Of a stretch of 64,000 nucleotides of DNA, positions 18,652 through 27,125 are shown piece by piece. The position numbers were made by a program, and so were the translations under genes. A model generated the notes under the pieces. The model made no database searches. It saw only the letters and a program-made list of their open reading frames with translations, and had not been told where the DNA came from. The DNA is taken from contig CP087563.1 in assembly GCA_020974905.1 (NCBI GenBank), positions 6,820,001 through 6,884,000 of the forward strand. The letters are read 5' to 3'. Every line of letters begins with the position of its first letter. Position 1 is the first letter of the stretch. The DNA is from Planctomycetes bacterium syqfu (GTDB lineage Bacteria; Planctomycetota; Phycisphaerae; Phycisphaerales; Phycisphaeraceae).

Positions 18652-19476
18652 ATGAATCAACGACGGACATTGGGGCAGGCATGGGTGTGGGCAATCTCAG
18701 GCCTGGCTGTGATTGTGATCGCCGGTGTGTTGGTGTTTGTGATGATGGGGGGGGATAACTCAGAACAGGCATTACCCGATGCCGACATCGTTCAAGTCAC
18801 GCCAGCACCGACTGCAACACAAGACCCAGCCAGTGAACCCCAGCATCAGTCACGTTCAACAACACCTGCCACGCCGCAACCGGTTCTGACGAACTCCGTC
18901 AATCAGTCAGATCGTGTTCCCGTCAACACGTTGGCTCCCAGGACACAGGCAGTCAGCCGTGAGTCTGCCAACAAACAGGCTGCGACGTCCGCTGCCACAT
19001 CACCAAGCCAACCCGTCACGATCACACCTGCCGGACATTACGGCGGTTTTCACGTCAAGCTCTCGCGAACCCCTTGGCCGTTGGAAGGTGAGAAGTTTGG
19101 CAAGCCCATTCCGCCGACCCTGCTGGTTGATGCCGACACCTTGGCCGAGCTTGATTCCATCGGTTCCCTGCAGGCCAGGCCCGGTCAGATCATCCCCTGG
19201 GATCAGGCCCGTCGCTACGTCGGCCAAACCATCACTGTTCAAGGCAAGATTGTGCTTACCAACCGGACCAGCCGTGTCTGTTTTTTGAACTTCACTGAAA
19301 ATTGGCGGGGTCGGTTTTACGTAATCCTGTTTCAGGATGTTCTGGGGAGTTGGCCACAATCGCCGGACAAGTATTTTTTGCACAAGACCATTCAGGTAAC
19401 TGGCAAAGTCACGGAGCGCAAGGGAGTTCCACAGATTCAGGTCAACAAGGCGGATCAGATTAAAATCATTCCCTGA
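18652..19476 (+). CDS. Membrane-anchored OB-fold protein
   Basis: About 274 residues from ATG 18652 (a TTG lies at 18637). One membrane helix (about 13-34) is followed by a long Pro/Thr/Gln-rich linker (about 40-130) and a C-terminal domain: YVGQTITVQGKIVLTNRTS, RFYVILFQDVLG, KTIQVTGKVTERKGVPQIQV. That strand pattern matches an OB-fold of the tRNA-anti/nucleic-acid-binding type. The domain should lie outside the membrane, so the ligand might be nucleic acid or glycan. No enzyme motif is visible. Confidence 0.75.
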   Translation: MNQRRTLGQAWVWAISGLAVIVIAGVLVFVMMGGDNSEQALPDADIVQVTPAPTATQDPASEPQHQSRSTTPATPQPVLTNSVNQSDRVPVNTLAPRTQAVSRESANKQAATSAATSPSQPVTITPAGHYGGFHVKLSRTPWPLEGEKFGKPIPPTLLVDADTLAELDSIGSLQARPGQIIPWDQARRYVGQTITVQGKIVLTNRTSRVCFLNFTENWRGRFYVILFQDVLGSWPQSPDKYFLHKTIQVTGKVTERKGVPQIQVNKADQIKIIP

Positions 19477-19799
19477 AAACATGGCTCGATCACCTGCACG
19501 ATGATTGGATATTAAGTTCGATAAAACCATTTATCAGATGTTCGTTTTTTTCCTTGATACTTTGATCAATCTTGGATACAAAATTATTGCGTGAAACTTA
19601 GGACGGTCGGATTGAGCAGCCCTACATTGGACTGCACCTGAATTGTCGATCTGATCACACTCAGCTTCACATGGGAAATTCAGAAGAGAGATGACCGGGG
19701 GGCTTGGTTCACAGCCCGAGTAACACCTCACCGACTTGGTACTGAAAACATCCTTCCGTGTCATCCATGTCAACGATTTAAAGATCGGGACCATGTGTT
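19477..19799. other. Intergenic region, nothing recognised
   Basis: A 323-bp gap before the response regulator gene. It contains a short minus-strand open frame with no Shine-Dalgarno and unlikely composition. No hairpin terminator, RNA or repeat was recognised. The promoter of the downstream gene must lie here. Confidence 0.5.
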
Positions 19800-20438
19800 A
19801 TGTCAACGACCTCAGATGTACATCAGCAAGCCATCAAACCAACCGTCTTTGTAGTTGATGACGATGCAGCTGTACGTGAATCCATGGCATGGTGGATTGA
19901 GTCGCATGGCTATGATGTCAAGATTTTTGAGTCTGCCCAGATGTTTTTGGATGTGTATCAGCCTCACATGAGCGGCTGTATCGTTCTGGACGTGCGCATG
20001 CCGGGGATGGATGGTTTACAGCTACAGAATCTGCTGCATGAACGCGGCTGTACCTTGCCAACGATTTTCGTCACCGGTCACGCCGAAGTCCCCATTGCCA
20101 TTGCCGCGATCCGTAGCGGTGGTTTTGACTTCCTGGAAAAACCCTTTGACGATGATGTGCTCCTTGAACGCATTGAGCAGGCATTGGCATTGGAAGCCCA
20201 GAGTCGCGATGACCCCAATCGTCATCAGGATGTGTTCAACCGCATTGCTCGTCTGACACCCCAGGAAAAACGGATCATGCAAATGATTTGCCAGGGGATG
20301 ACCAATCGCCAGATTGCCCATGAACTGGAACTCAGCCACAAGACCATCGAAGTCTACCGCACGCGTGTCATGCAGAAAATGGAGGCCAGTAGCCTGCCGA
20401 CCCTGGTGCGGATGCTCGTTGAAAACGGGTTGGGGTAA
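19800..20438 (+). CDS. FixJ/NarL-type two-component response regulator
   Basis: 212 residues. The receiver domain (about 14-130) has the acidic triplet VDDD (20-22), phospho-acceptor Asp64 in IVLDVRMPGMDG, the Thr in IFVTGHAEV and Lys in FLEKPF. The C-terminal LuxR-type HTH (about 148-205) has LTPQEKRIMQMICQGMTNRQIAHEL and HKTIEVYRTRVMQKM. TGHAEVPIAIAAIRSGGFDFLEKPF is characteristic of the FixJ/TtrR/DctR subgroup. No kinase is adjacent, so it is an orphan; the histidine kinase at 52620 is one possible partner within the window, but nothing links them. Confidence 0.93.
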   Translation: MSTTSDVHQQAIKPTVFVVDDDAAVRESMAWWIESHGYDVKIFESAQMFLDVYQPHMSGCIVLDVRMPGMDGLQLQNLLHERGCTLPTIFVTGHAEVPIAIAAIRSGGFDFLEKPFDDDVLLERIEQALALEAQSRDDPNRHQDVFNRIARLTPQEKRIMQMICQGMTNRQIAHELELSHKTIEVYRTRVMQKMEASSLPTLVRMLVENGLG

Positions 20439-21013
20439 CTGTCACTTGTTGGCTGGCTCAGCTTGTAAGTCGATGAATCACTTTCGTGCATGGTTTTCAT
20501 AAGCCGTGACACTCCTGTCAACCTGTTTCATCCATGCAATAAGTTCTTATTTTCGGATGCTCAATTGTGTGGATACGTATGTCAGTCATTCCCGCCTTCG
20601 GACATTATGCACTTCATTTCACAAGTGTTTATATGAACTGCGATTAGTGATGTTTTAGGGGTCGGACTTACTCGACATGATTCGTAGGGTGGGTAGAGCA
20701 AAGCGAAACCCACCAATTCAACGCCATTGCAAGCACCGATGGTGGGTTTCGCTACGCTCTACCCACCCTACGTCAGAAGGCCACGTGCATAATGTCCCTT
20801 TGCGGGAGTAACGATGTAATCACTGTATTGTGCAACTGCTTGAGCTTAACATGCAATTGTCCTGCTCATCTCACCGTCCCTATAATCGTTAAAAAGATCC
20901 AGCGGGTGATAAAAACCTTCGCGTTGGATTTGCCTATGGGCGGATTGCGACTTACATCTTGCCCACAGTATGATGAAGATTGACTCGCACGACGCTATAC
21001 AAAGGGGTTCCTC
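20439..21013. other. Intergenic region with nested inverted repeat
   Basis: This 575-bp gap before rmlA is mostly occupied by the nested inverted-repeat element described at 20587-20812. The last 150 bases should hold the rmlA promoter. No gene was found. Confidence 0.6.
20587..20812. repeat. Nested inverted-repeat (MITE-like) element
   Basis: The outer arms are 20587-20612 and 20785-20812 and share GGACATTATGCAC plus an outer block CTCCCGC/TTCCCGC. The inner arms (20683-20715 and 20739-20772) are long: CGTAGGGTGGGTAGAGC pairs with GCTCTACCCACCCTACG and continues as GCGAAACCCACC against GGTGGGTTTCGC. The inner GGGTGGGTAGAGC sequence is a type of palindrome common in bacterial intergenic DNA. 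The nesting suggests one palindromic element inserted in another, or a composite MITE. Confidence 0.75.
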
Positions 21014-21748
21014 ATGAAGGGTGTGATTCTCGCTGGAGGTTTGGGTTCTCGTCTGCGTCCACTGACAAGTGTGACCAACAAGCATTTGCTCCCGGTTTAT
21101 GACAAGCCGATGATTTACTATCCCATCGAATGTCTGACCAATGCAGGTATCAAGGATATTCTTATCGTCACCGGTGGCGAACATGCAGGCGACTTTCTCA
21201 AGCTTCTGAAAAACGGCAAGGAACTGGGGATCAATCATCTCGAATACGCCTATCAGGAAGGTGAAGGCGGTATTGCCGATGCCCTGAGATTGGCTGAAGA
21301 CTTTGCAGACGGCGATAAAATCTGCGTGATCCTCGGCGATAACATCATCGAAAAGAACATCCGCAAAGCCGCAGGCGATTTCTTTACCCAGAAGTCCGGC
21401 GCCAAGGTACTGCTCAAGGAAGTCGAAGACCCTCAGCGTTTTGGCGTGGTGGCATTGGATGACAACCAGAAAGTCATTGACATCATCGAAAAACCATCTG
21501 ATCCACCGACCAATCTCGCGGTGACCGGGATTTACTTTTATGACGCGGATGTGTTTGCCATGTGTAATTCCCTTGAGCCTTCAGCGCGTGGCGAATTGGA
21601 AATCACCGATGTCAATAACTTCTATCTCAAACGCGGGGACCTGAGTTATGAAGTTCTCGAGGGGTGGTGGACGGACGCCGGGACCTTTGAGTCCTTACAC
21701 CGGGCCTCGAAGTACGTGGCTGAGAGTGGTGCCAATCACGTGGATTGA
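21014..21748 (+). CDS. rmlA: Glucose-1-phosphate thymidylyltransferase (short form)
   Basis: 244 residues, the short RmlA form of about 240 residues as opposed to the 290-residue form. It catalyses dTTP plus glucose-1-phosphate to dTDP-glucose, the first step to dTDP-L-rhamnose. MKGVILAGGLGSRLRPLT is the nucleotide-binding signature, KHLLPVYDKPMIYYPIE binds the sugar phosphate, and VILGDNI and GWWTDAGTFESL complete the active site. It opens a polysaccharide region but is separated from rmlC-rmlD-rmlB by 4 kb. Its 3' end overlaps the convergent membrane-protein frame by about 120 bp. Confidence 0.93.
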   Translation: MKGVILAGGLGSRLRPLTSVTNKHLLPVYDKPMIYYPIECLTNAGIKDILIVTGGEHAGDFLKLLKNGKELGINHLEYAYQEGEGGIADALRLAEDFADGDKICVILGDNIIEKNIRKAAGDFFTQKSGAKVLLKEVEDPQRFGVVALDDNQKVIDIIEKPSDPPTNLAVTGIYFYDADVFAMCNSLEPSARGELEITDVNNFYLKRGDLSYEVLEGWWTDAGTFESLHRASKYVAESGANHVD

Positions 21749-22340
21749 CCCTTGAAAACAAAGCGTTTCGCGACGCAATCAAGGCTTTGACGCCACCGGC
21801 AAACGTGACTGAAGCACTGATCAACCACATCAAACTGATGAGCATCACCGGCCCAACGTGATGGTACATGATCCGATCCACCGCGTGCAGTGAGATCAGC
21901 GGTAAGCAGAATAAACTCAAGCTTGCCATCGTCCCGCCGACCACCAGAATCACCGGCAGACCACGTTTGCGCACCATGTAAAACACCGTCGAATAGACTG
22001 CAATCATCGGCAGAGTAACCAGCACAAATGCCATCGCCTGAAGTTGCCGACGGTTTTCGTAGAGATCCATATCCCGGATCACGTCACGCAACAGATCACC
22101 TGCATCAAAGCGCATGTTCATTTGGAGTTCGATGAGCATGGCCAGTTGCGCAACAAACAGGCCAATCCAAAGCCCCATGCCGTGGCCGGGATCACGACGT
22201 TGACGCCGCAGATAACACAGGTACACCACCAGTCCGCATAGCCCCGAAGTCAATGCAAAACTCAACGTCCCCAGAAGTCGCGTGGGATTCCAGTCATTGG
22301 CATAGGCCAATGTGAATACAAGTTGACTCATTGCAGACAT
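21627..22340 (-). CDS. Four-helix membrane protein of unknown function
   Basis: About 237 residues from ATG 22340 (AGAGGG ten bases upstream). Four hydrophobic segments are clear: LLGTLSFALTSGLCGLVVYL, MGLWIGLFVAQLAMLIEL, MAFVLVTLPMIAVYSTVFYM and the pair VILVVGGTMASLSLFCLPLI with VMLISLMWLISASVTFAGG. A basic, Arg/Pro-rich tail of 45 residues follows and is antisense to the end of rmlA. The tail may be real or may only reflect the absence of a stop. I do not recognise the family. Its place between rmlA and an O-antigen-ligase-like gene suggests, weakly, a cell-surface role. Confidence 0.65.
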   Translation of the reverse strand: MSAMSQLVFTLAYANDWNPTRLLGTLSFALTSGLCGLVVYLCYLRRQRRDPGHGMGLWIGLFVAQLAMLIELQMNMRFDAGDLLRDVIRDMDLYENRRQLQAMAFVLVTLPMIAVYSTVFYMVRKRGLPVILVVGGTMASLSLFCLPLISLHAVDRIMYHHVGPVMLISLMWLISASVTFAGGVKALIASRNALFSRVNPRDWHHSQPRTSRPGVRTQRSRRPSTTPRELHNSGPRV

Positions 22341-22600
22341 TCGCTTTTTTCCCTCTGATGCTGCGTTCTCCATGGCGATTATGACCAGATGAGCCATTGG
22401 GGACAATCAATTGTTGACGTTGCAGATCCATTTTCCTGCCTGTCAGTCCGTATAACCGCGCCAGTCTGAACCATTGGTCAAAAATTCTGCTCTTATGATT
22501 TGCTAAAAAAGGCATTATTCCAACGGTGTGGTAGCACTTGTTGTGAGTCAGTGGTGCGCGCTGCGTGTGCCCGGAATCGAGAGTCTGACGGAGAGACGTG

Positions 22601-23995
22601 ATGATATTGATCATCTTCGGCTTGGCGATGTTGCTGGGTGTCATCCTGTTTTTTGTCCTGCCCCCACGTCGTGCTGCCATGGCGTGTCTGATTGGCGGTT
22701 GGTGTTTATTGCCAACCGCCGACATCGTGAGGCCGGATTTTAATGATCCGGTTATCGCCCAGGCAGATGAATTCACCGTGGCCACAACCACAGGTATCGG
22801 CAGCGCCTTGATCGGACCCTACTGGATCACGCGCTCGACAGTGATCGGCATAACCGTCTTGCTGGGCATGATCCTGGCTGATTTCAAATCGTTACGTCGT
22901 CTCAAACCCAAATGGTTCGACATCCCCATGGCCATCTGGTGCATCGCACCGCTTTTCTCGGGTTTATTCAATCAATTGACGCTCGAACAGACTCTGCTTA
23001 ATACCAGCTACCACCTCATCGCCTGGGGCGGACCCTATCTGGCTGGACGCCTGTATTTTTCCGACATCAAACCCATGCGTGAACTGGGCATCGCATTGGT
23101 CGCCTCAGCCTTGATCTATGCGCCACTGTGCATGGTCGAAGCGGTGTTGGGACCGTTTTGCTACGAACTTCTGTACCAGTATCATCCCTACAGATTTGAT
23201 GGCGTGGAGCGCACGCTGGGATATCGTCCCCTGATGTTGCTTGAACATGGCAATCAACTGGGGATCTGGATACCTGCCATTGCTATGTTGGCGTTTTGGA
23301 TGCATATGTGTCGAACGTTACCCCGAATTATGTTTGTTCCACCTCATGTTGTCGTACTCACGCTGGTTTTTATTTCGTTACTAACCCAATCTTTAGGTGG
23401 TATTGGTTTGATGATGCTGGGCATCATTGTCTTTGCACTGCTAAAACGCGGTGTCAGAATTCCTAAACCAGTCTGGGCGGCTATGGCAGTGTGTATGGTA
23501 GGCGTGGGGGTGTTTGTTGCTGGGGGAGACAAGGTCGTAGGTAAAGTCATTGGTCAGGGAAATGTGACACAACTCAAGGAAGTCTCACGATTACGAACAC
23601 TGGGTTGGCGCATTAACGTAATACGTCGAGGGATGGCACCTGCCACGGAACAACCTTTTATTGGATTTGGCCAATGGGATTGGTGGGAACACAATGAAGA
23701 ATATAAACGGCCGGTTTGGAATCTGATTTTACAGGGACTCGGGCAACACGGTTTGATTGCAGCATTGGCATTGTTGTCTGTCTTTGTGATACCCATCTGG
23801 CAATTCGTTGATGGTTGTCCATTCAAACTCTGGACTGATGTGAACCTTGGTGTGATTGCTGCGATGGCTGTGTTTCTGCTGGTTCTCTTGATTGACAGTA
23901 TGCTCAATCCGGCCTTCCCAACCAGTCTGATCTGTGTGGCAGGGGGCTTGAACACCCTTGGACCATTCCTCAAGCGGGCGCTGAAATCCGTATAG
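22601..23995 (+). CDS. O-antigen ligase/polymerase-like membrane protein
   Basis: 464 residues, GGAGAG five bases before ATG 22601. About ten hydrophobic segments are spread over the chain, with a larger outside loop after FIGFGQWDWWEHNEEY in the last third. GYRPLMLLEHGNQLGIWIPAIAMLAFW and LTQSLGGIGLMMLGIIVFAL resemble the Wzy/WaaL O-antigen ligase family (PF04932), which transfers or polymerises lipid-linked glycans on the outer face of the inner membrane. The family is divergent, so the subclass is uncertain. It lies between rmlA and the rmlCDB block and could use rhamnose-containing glycan. Confidence 0.75.
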   Translation: MILIIFGLAMLLGVILFFVLPPRRAAMACLIGGWCLLPTADIVRPDFNDPVIAQADEFTVATTTGIGSALIGPYWITRSTVIGITVLLGMILADFKSLRRLKPKWFDIPMAIWCIAPLFSGLFNQLTLEQTLLNTSYHLIAWGGPYLAGRLYFSDIKPMRELGIALVASALIYAPLCMVEAVLGPFCYELLYQYHPYRFDGVERTLGYRPLMLLEHGNQLGIWIPAIAMLAFWMHMCRTLPRIMFVPPHVVVLTLVFISLLTQSLGGIGLMMLGIIVFALLKRGVRIPKPVWAAMAVCMVGVGVFVAGGDKVVGKVIGQGNVTQLKEVSRLRTLGWRINVIRRGMAPATEQPFIGFGQWDWWEHNEEYKRPVWNLILQGLGQHGLIAALALLSVFVIPIWQFVDGCPFKLWTDVNLGVIAAMAVFLLVLLIDSMLNPAFPTSLICVAGGLNTLGPFLKRALKSV

Positions 23996-24107
23996 CTGTC
24001 ACAACCGTCTCAGCCCTGATCGTTGGAGAAAAAAAGACTGAGCGTTAATGGGCGATGACTGATCGCCAAGGTACAGAAAAAGTGTCAATATCCCGGAGAA
24101 AAGACAG

Positions 24108-25763
24108 ATGCGCCGCATCCATGTTCAATCCATCATTGAGCGTCTGATGACCGTCCCATCGGTCACATGCCTGTTGGTCTGGGTATGTTTGCTGCTGTCA
24201 CTTTCACCGATGCAGGCAATCGCTCAGGATCGTGACACGTTCCGACCCTTCAGCTTTGTCCTGTTGGGTGATCCGCAAATCGGCTACGGCAACGGCATGA
24301 CGCATGGTAGCTACCAACGTTTTGTCGACCAAGCCAAAGTGCTCAACGCCTTGCCCAGCGACTTTATCATCATGCCCGGTGACCTGGTGCATTCGAACAA
24401 TCCGTATCAGTGGAAATTGTTCATGCAGGGTGTCAAGCAATATGACCGCCAACTCTTTCTGATACCCGGAAATCACGATGTCGAATCATTGGTCGATTTG
24501 CAGCGGTACCGTGATCGGTTCGGTGTGGACTACTATGACTTCGTGGTGCATAACTGCGCTTTTGTCATGATCAATTCCGAGACCGCAAGGGACGATACGA
24601 TTGACCGCGATGAACATGTCGCCCATTGGAATTGGCTGGAAAAAACGTTGGAAGAACATCACATGGCAAACCGTCGCCATATCTTCCTGGTGATGCATCG
24701 ACCGCTGTATCGCTACCAGGTGGACGAGAAAACCGAGTACGAAAACTGGCCTCGTGGTACGCGGGTCAAGATGCTCAAACTCATGGACAAGTACAATGTC
24801 TCAGCGGTCCTTGCAGGTCATCTGCATCAGACGCGTGAATGGGACATGCAGATCAATGGCGCCAAGTCCTACACCGTGGGGGGCACATCCAAGCTTTGGG
24901 ATGAAAAAGGGCATGGTTATCGCGTCTTTCACGTCAATGCCAGCGGGATCACGCAGGAATATCAGGTCTTTGAACCGACTTGGCCTAAGCGTTGGCATTT
25001 TGCAGGTATCATGGGTTATGTCCCAGCGATACTCAAAAATGACATCATGCACTATGGCGTGATGTTGCTTTACGTCATTACGACATTGCTCTGTGTTCGC
25101 ACATGGCGTCATTGGGCCAAAGCAAAGTTCCGTGGCCCCAAACGTTTCTGGGGTGTTGCTTCCGGGATCATGTTTCTGTTGACAGGCAATGAGATCTTCT
25201 CACTGAATGATTTGGCCATGATCTTCGGCGCCCGGTTTGATTACCTGCCGGGGATGTCGGACGGTTTGAAGACCATTCCCATGGCCATCATCGTGCTGTT
25301 GGTGATCGTCTCGCTGGGTGCGACGGTCGTCTACTTCAGACAGATGCACCGTGTTCGTTTTGGATATGTTGCCCTGGCTGCGATCACCGTTGGTATCGGT
25401 CAGGCGATGTTGAGTTTTTCGACTTATGAACCGTGGCTGAGCTGGATGCGTACGTCGTATTGGCTCATGTCTCATACAGGTGTCTGTCTGATCATCTGCT
25501 TGATGGCGGCATTGAGTAGCAAACGTGCGACTCAGAATAGCCATGTCTCTGCTACAATGAGACGACCAAGGCAGATTCAACAAACAACTCAACCCACGCG
25601 CCCGACACCACCTCGGTCGCGACCCAAACCGGTGGCAAAACCGCAGGTGACTCAAGCGCGACGTGAATCCGTTCCACGTCCCAAACCAACAACCAACAGG
25701 CAGCCCACACAGGTGTCTGACGCTTTTATGGCTGCAGTGATTCGATCAGGGAGACGCAAGTGA
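24108..25763 (+). CDS. Membrane-anchored metallophosphoesterase
   Basis: 551 residues. A signal-like helix ends at MQAIAQ. A calcineurin-type phosphoesterase (about 46-300) follows, with all metal-binding motifs: FVLLGDPQIG, IIMPGDLVHS, LIPGNHDVE, FLVMHRPLY and LAGHLHQ. After it come five or so hydrophobic segments (about 305-470) and a Pro/Arg/Gln-rich basic tail. The phosphatase face should lie outside the cytoplasm. The substrate may be a glycolipid phosphate or undecaprenyl-type lipid, suggested only by the neighbours. Its TGA overlaps the GTG start of rmlC (GTGA), so it is translationally coupled to the rhamnose genes. Confidence 0.88.
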   Translation: MRRIHVQSIIERLMTVPSVTCLLVWVCLLLSLSPMQAIAQDRDTFRPFSFVLLGDPQIGYGNGMTHGSYQRFVDQAKVLNALPSDFIIMPGDLVHSNNPYQWKLFMQGVKQYDRQLFLIPGNHDVESLVDLQRYRDRFGVDYYDFVVHNCAFVMINSETARDDTIDRDEHVAHWNWLEKTLEEHHMANRRHIFLVMHRPLYRYQVDEKTEYENWPRGTRVKMLKLMDKYNVSAVLAGHLHQTREWDMQINGAKSYTVGGTSKLWDEKGHGYRVFHVNASGITQEYQVFEPTWPKRWHFAGIMGYVPAILKNDIMHYGVMLLYVITTLLCVRTWRHWAKAKFRGPKRFWGVASGIMFLLTGNEIFSLNDLAMIFGARFDYLPGMSDGLKTIPMAIIVLLVIVSLGATVVYFRQMHRVRFGYVALAAITVGIGQAMLSFSTYEPWLSWMRTSYWLMSHTGVCLIICLMAALSSKRATQNSHVSATMRRPRQIQQTTQPTRPTPPRSRPKPVAKPQVTQARRESVPRPKPTTNRQPTQVSDAFMAAVIRSGRRK

Positions 25764-26253
25764 AAATCATCAAACCCACCATCATCCGAGACAAATCACT
25801 CGACGAAGCGCATGAACATGCCAAGGCCAACAACGAGCCGGTGTTCGTGCCCATGTCTGTTTTTGCCGATGATCGTGGCTGGTCGCATATGAACCTCATG
25901 CAAGGCGTGCTCGGCCCCGAAGGTCAGATCAATATCTCACAGGTCTATCCCGGCACCATCAAAGCCTGGCATCGCCACAAACTTCAAACAGACTTCTGGA
26001 TGTGCCCGGTGGGGCATATCAAGGTCGGTATTTTCCGTGATGATTTCTCGGCCTGGCAATTGGTCATCGGTGAAAAGAACCCGGGCATCATGATCATCCC
26101 GCCAACCCTTTGGCATGGCGTGGCCACCGTCGACCGGAGTCCGCGTTGATGATTTACTATGTCACCCACGCCTACAACATTGCCAATCCTGACGAGGAAC
26201 GCCGTACCTATGACAGTGTCGAAGGTTTTCACTGGGAGGTGGAACACAAATGA
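25760..26253 (+). pseudogene. rmlC: dTDP-4-dehydrorhamnose 3,5-epimerase-like cupin, frameshifted
   Basis: The first frame (25760-26149, 129 residues) holds the cupin core: FVPMSVFADDRGWSHMNLMQGVLG, ISQVYPGTIKAWHRHKLQTDFW and MIIPPTLWHGVATV. It then leaves the conserved path and stops at TGA 26147. In the next frame the natural C-terminus continues: PESALMIYYVTHAYN then NPDEERRTYDSVEGFHWEVE, with a TGA at 26251 that overlaps the rmlD ATG. A single base missing near 26131-26134, where GTC GA CCG GAG would read V-G-P-E if one base longer, joins the two parts. The product would epimerise C3 and C5 of dTDP-4-keto-6-deoxyglucose. An assembly error, a real lesion or two coupled polypeptides (ATG at 26149) are all possible. 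Confidence 0.8.
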
Positions 26254-27125
26254 GCGTTGACTTCCCGCAACCCATTTTGCTCATCGGTTCAGATGGCATG
26301 CTCGGGACGGCCTGGCGTACGGTCCTTGATGAGATGCAAGTCGATTACCGCTGCCCGAGTCTTGCTGAATTTGATTTGACCGATGAAGAAAGTATCAACC
26401 GTCAGGTTACCGATGAGATTCAGTTGGTCATCAACTGCGCGGCTTACACAGCCGTCGACAAAGCTGAAGAAGAGGAAGAACTCGCCACCGTGATTAATGG
26501 CGAAGGGGTTGGCAAGCTGGCGGATCGCTGCAAGCAGGTCGCCGCCAAGCTCGTGCATTACTCCACGGACTACGTCTTCCCTGGTGATGCTGATACGCCG
26601 TATTTACCCAGTGAAAAGCGTAATCCGTGTAACGCCTATGGTCGCAGTAAAGCCGTTGGCGAAGAACTCATCGAACAGTCGGGTTGCAATCATCTGGTGA
26701 TCCGAACCAGTTGGTTGTATGCACCCTGGGCCAACAACTTTGTTTTGACCATTGCCAGGCTTGCTGCTGAGCGTGATGAACTGTCGGTGGTGGATGATCA
26801 GTTTGGTCGTCCCACCAGTTCACAGCATTTGGCACAGGTTTCGGCGGATCTGATTTCTGCTGGTGCTTCTGGTTTTTACCATGTGACGGATGGGGGGCAG
26901 TGCAACTGGTTTGCGTTTGCTCAGCAGATTGTCAAACTCACCGGCGCTGCATGCACGGTCAAACCCTGTGATTCAACGCAATTCCCACGTCCGGCAGTGC
27001 GACCGGCATACAGTGTTCTGGACATCACGAGCACTGAAAAAATCGTTGGCGAATTATCCCATTGGAAAGACAACCTTGCTGCCGTCATTGCTCAGCATCA
27101 AAAGAAAGAGACGATTCCCTCATGA
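26250..27125 (+). CDS. rmlD: dTDP-4-dehydrorhamnose reductase
   Basis: 291 residues; an extended short-chain dehydrogenase that reduces dTDP-4-keto-L-rhamnose to dTDP-L-rhamnose with NAD(P)H. Visible motifs: LLIGSDGMLGTAW (nucleotide-binding Gly-rich loop), FDLTDEESI, INCAAYTAVDKAEEEEELA, the catalytic STDYVFPGD with YGRSKAVGEE (Tyr and Lys) and IRTSWLYAPWANNFV. Length and motif order match the family. It overlaps rmlC at its start and rmlB at its end by four bases each (ATGA), so the three are translationally coupled. Confidence 0.95.
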   Translation: MSVDFPQPILLIGSDGMLGTAWRTVLDEMQVDYRCPSLAEFDLTDEESINRQVTDEIQLVINCAAYTAVDKAEEEEELATVINGEGVGKLADRCKQVAAKLVHYSTDYVFPGDADTPYLPSEKRNPCNAYGRSKAVGEELIEQSGCNHLVIRTSWLYAPWANNFVLTIARLAAERDELSVVDDQFGRPTSSQHLAQVSADLISAGASGFYHVTDGGQCNWFAFAQQIVKLTGAACTVKPCDSTQFPRPAVRPAYSVLDITSTEKIVGELSHWKDNLAAVIAQHQKKETIPS

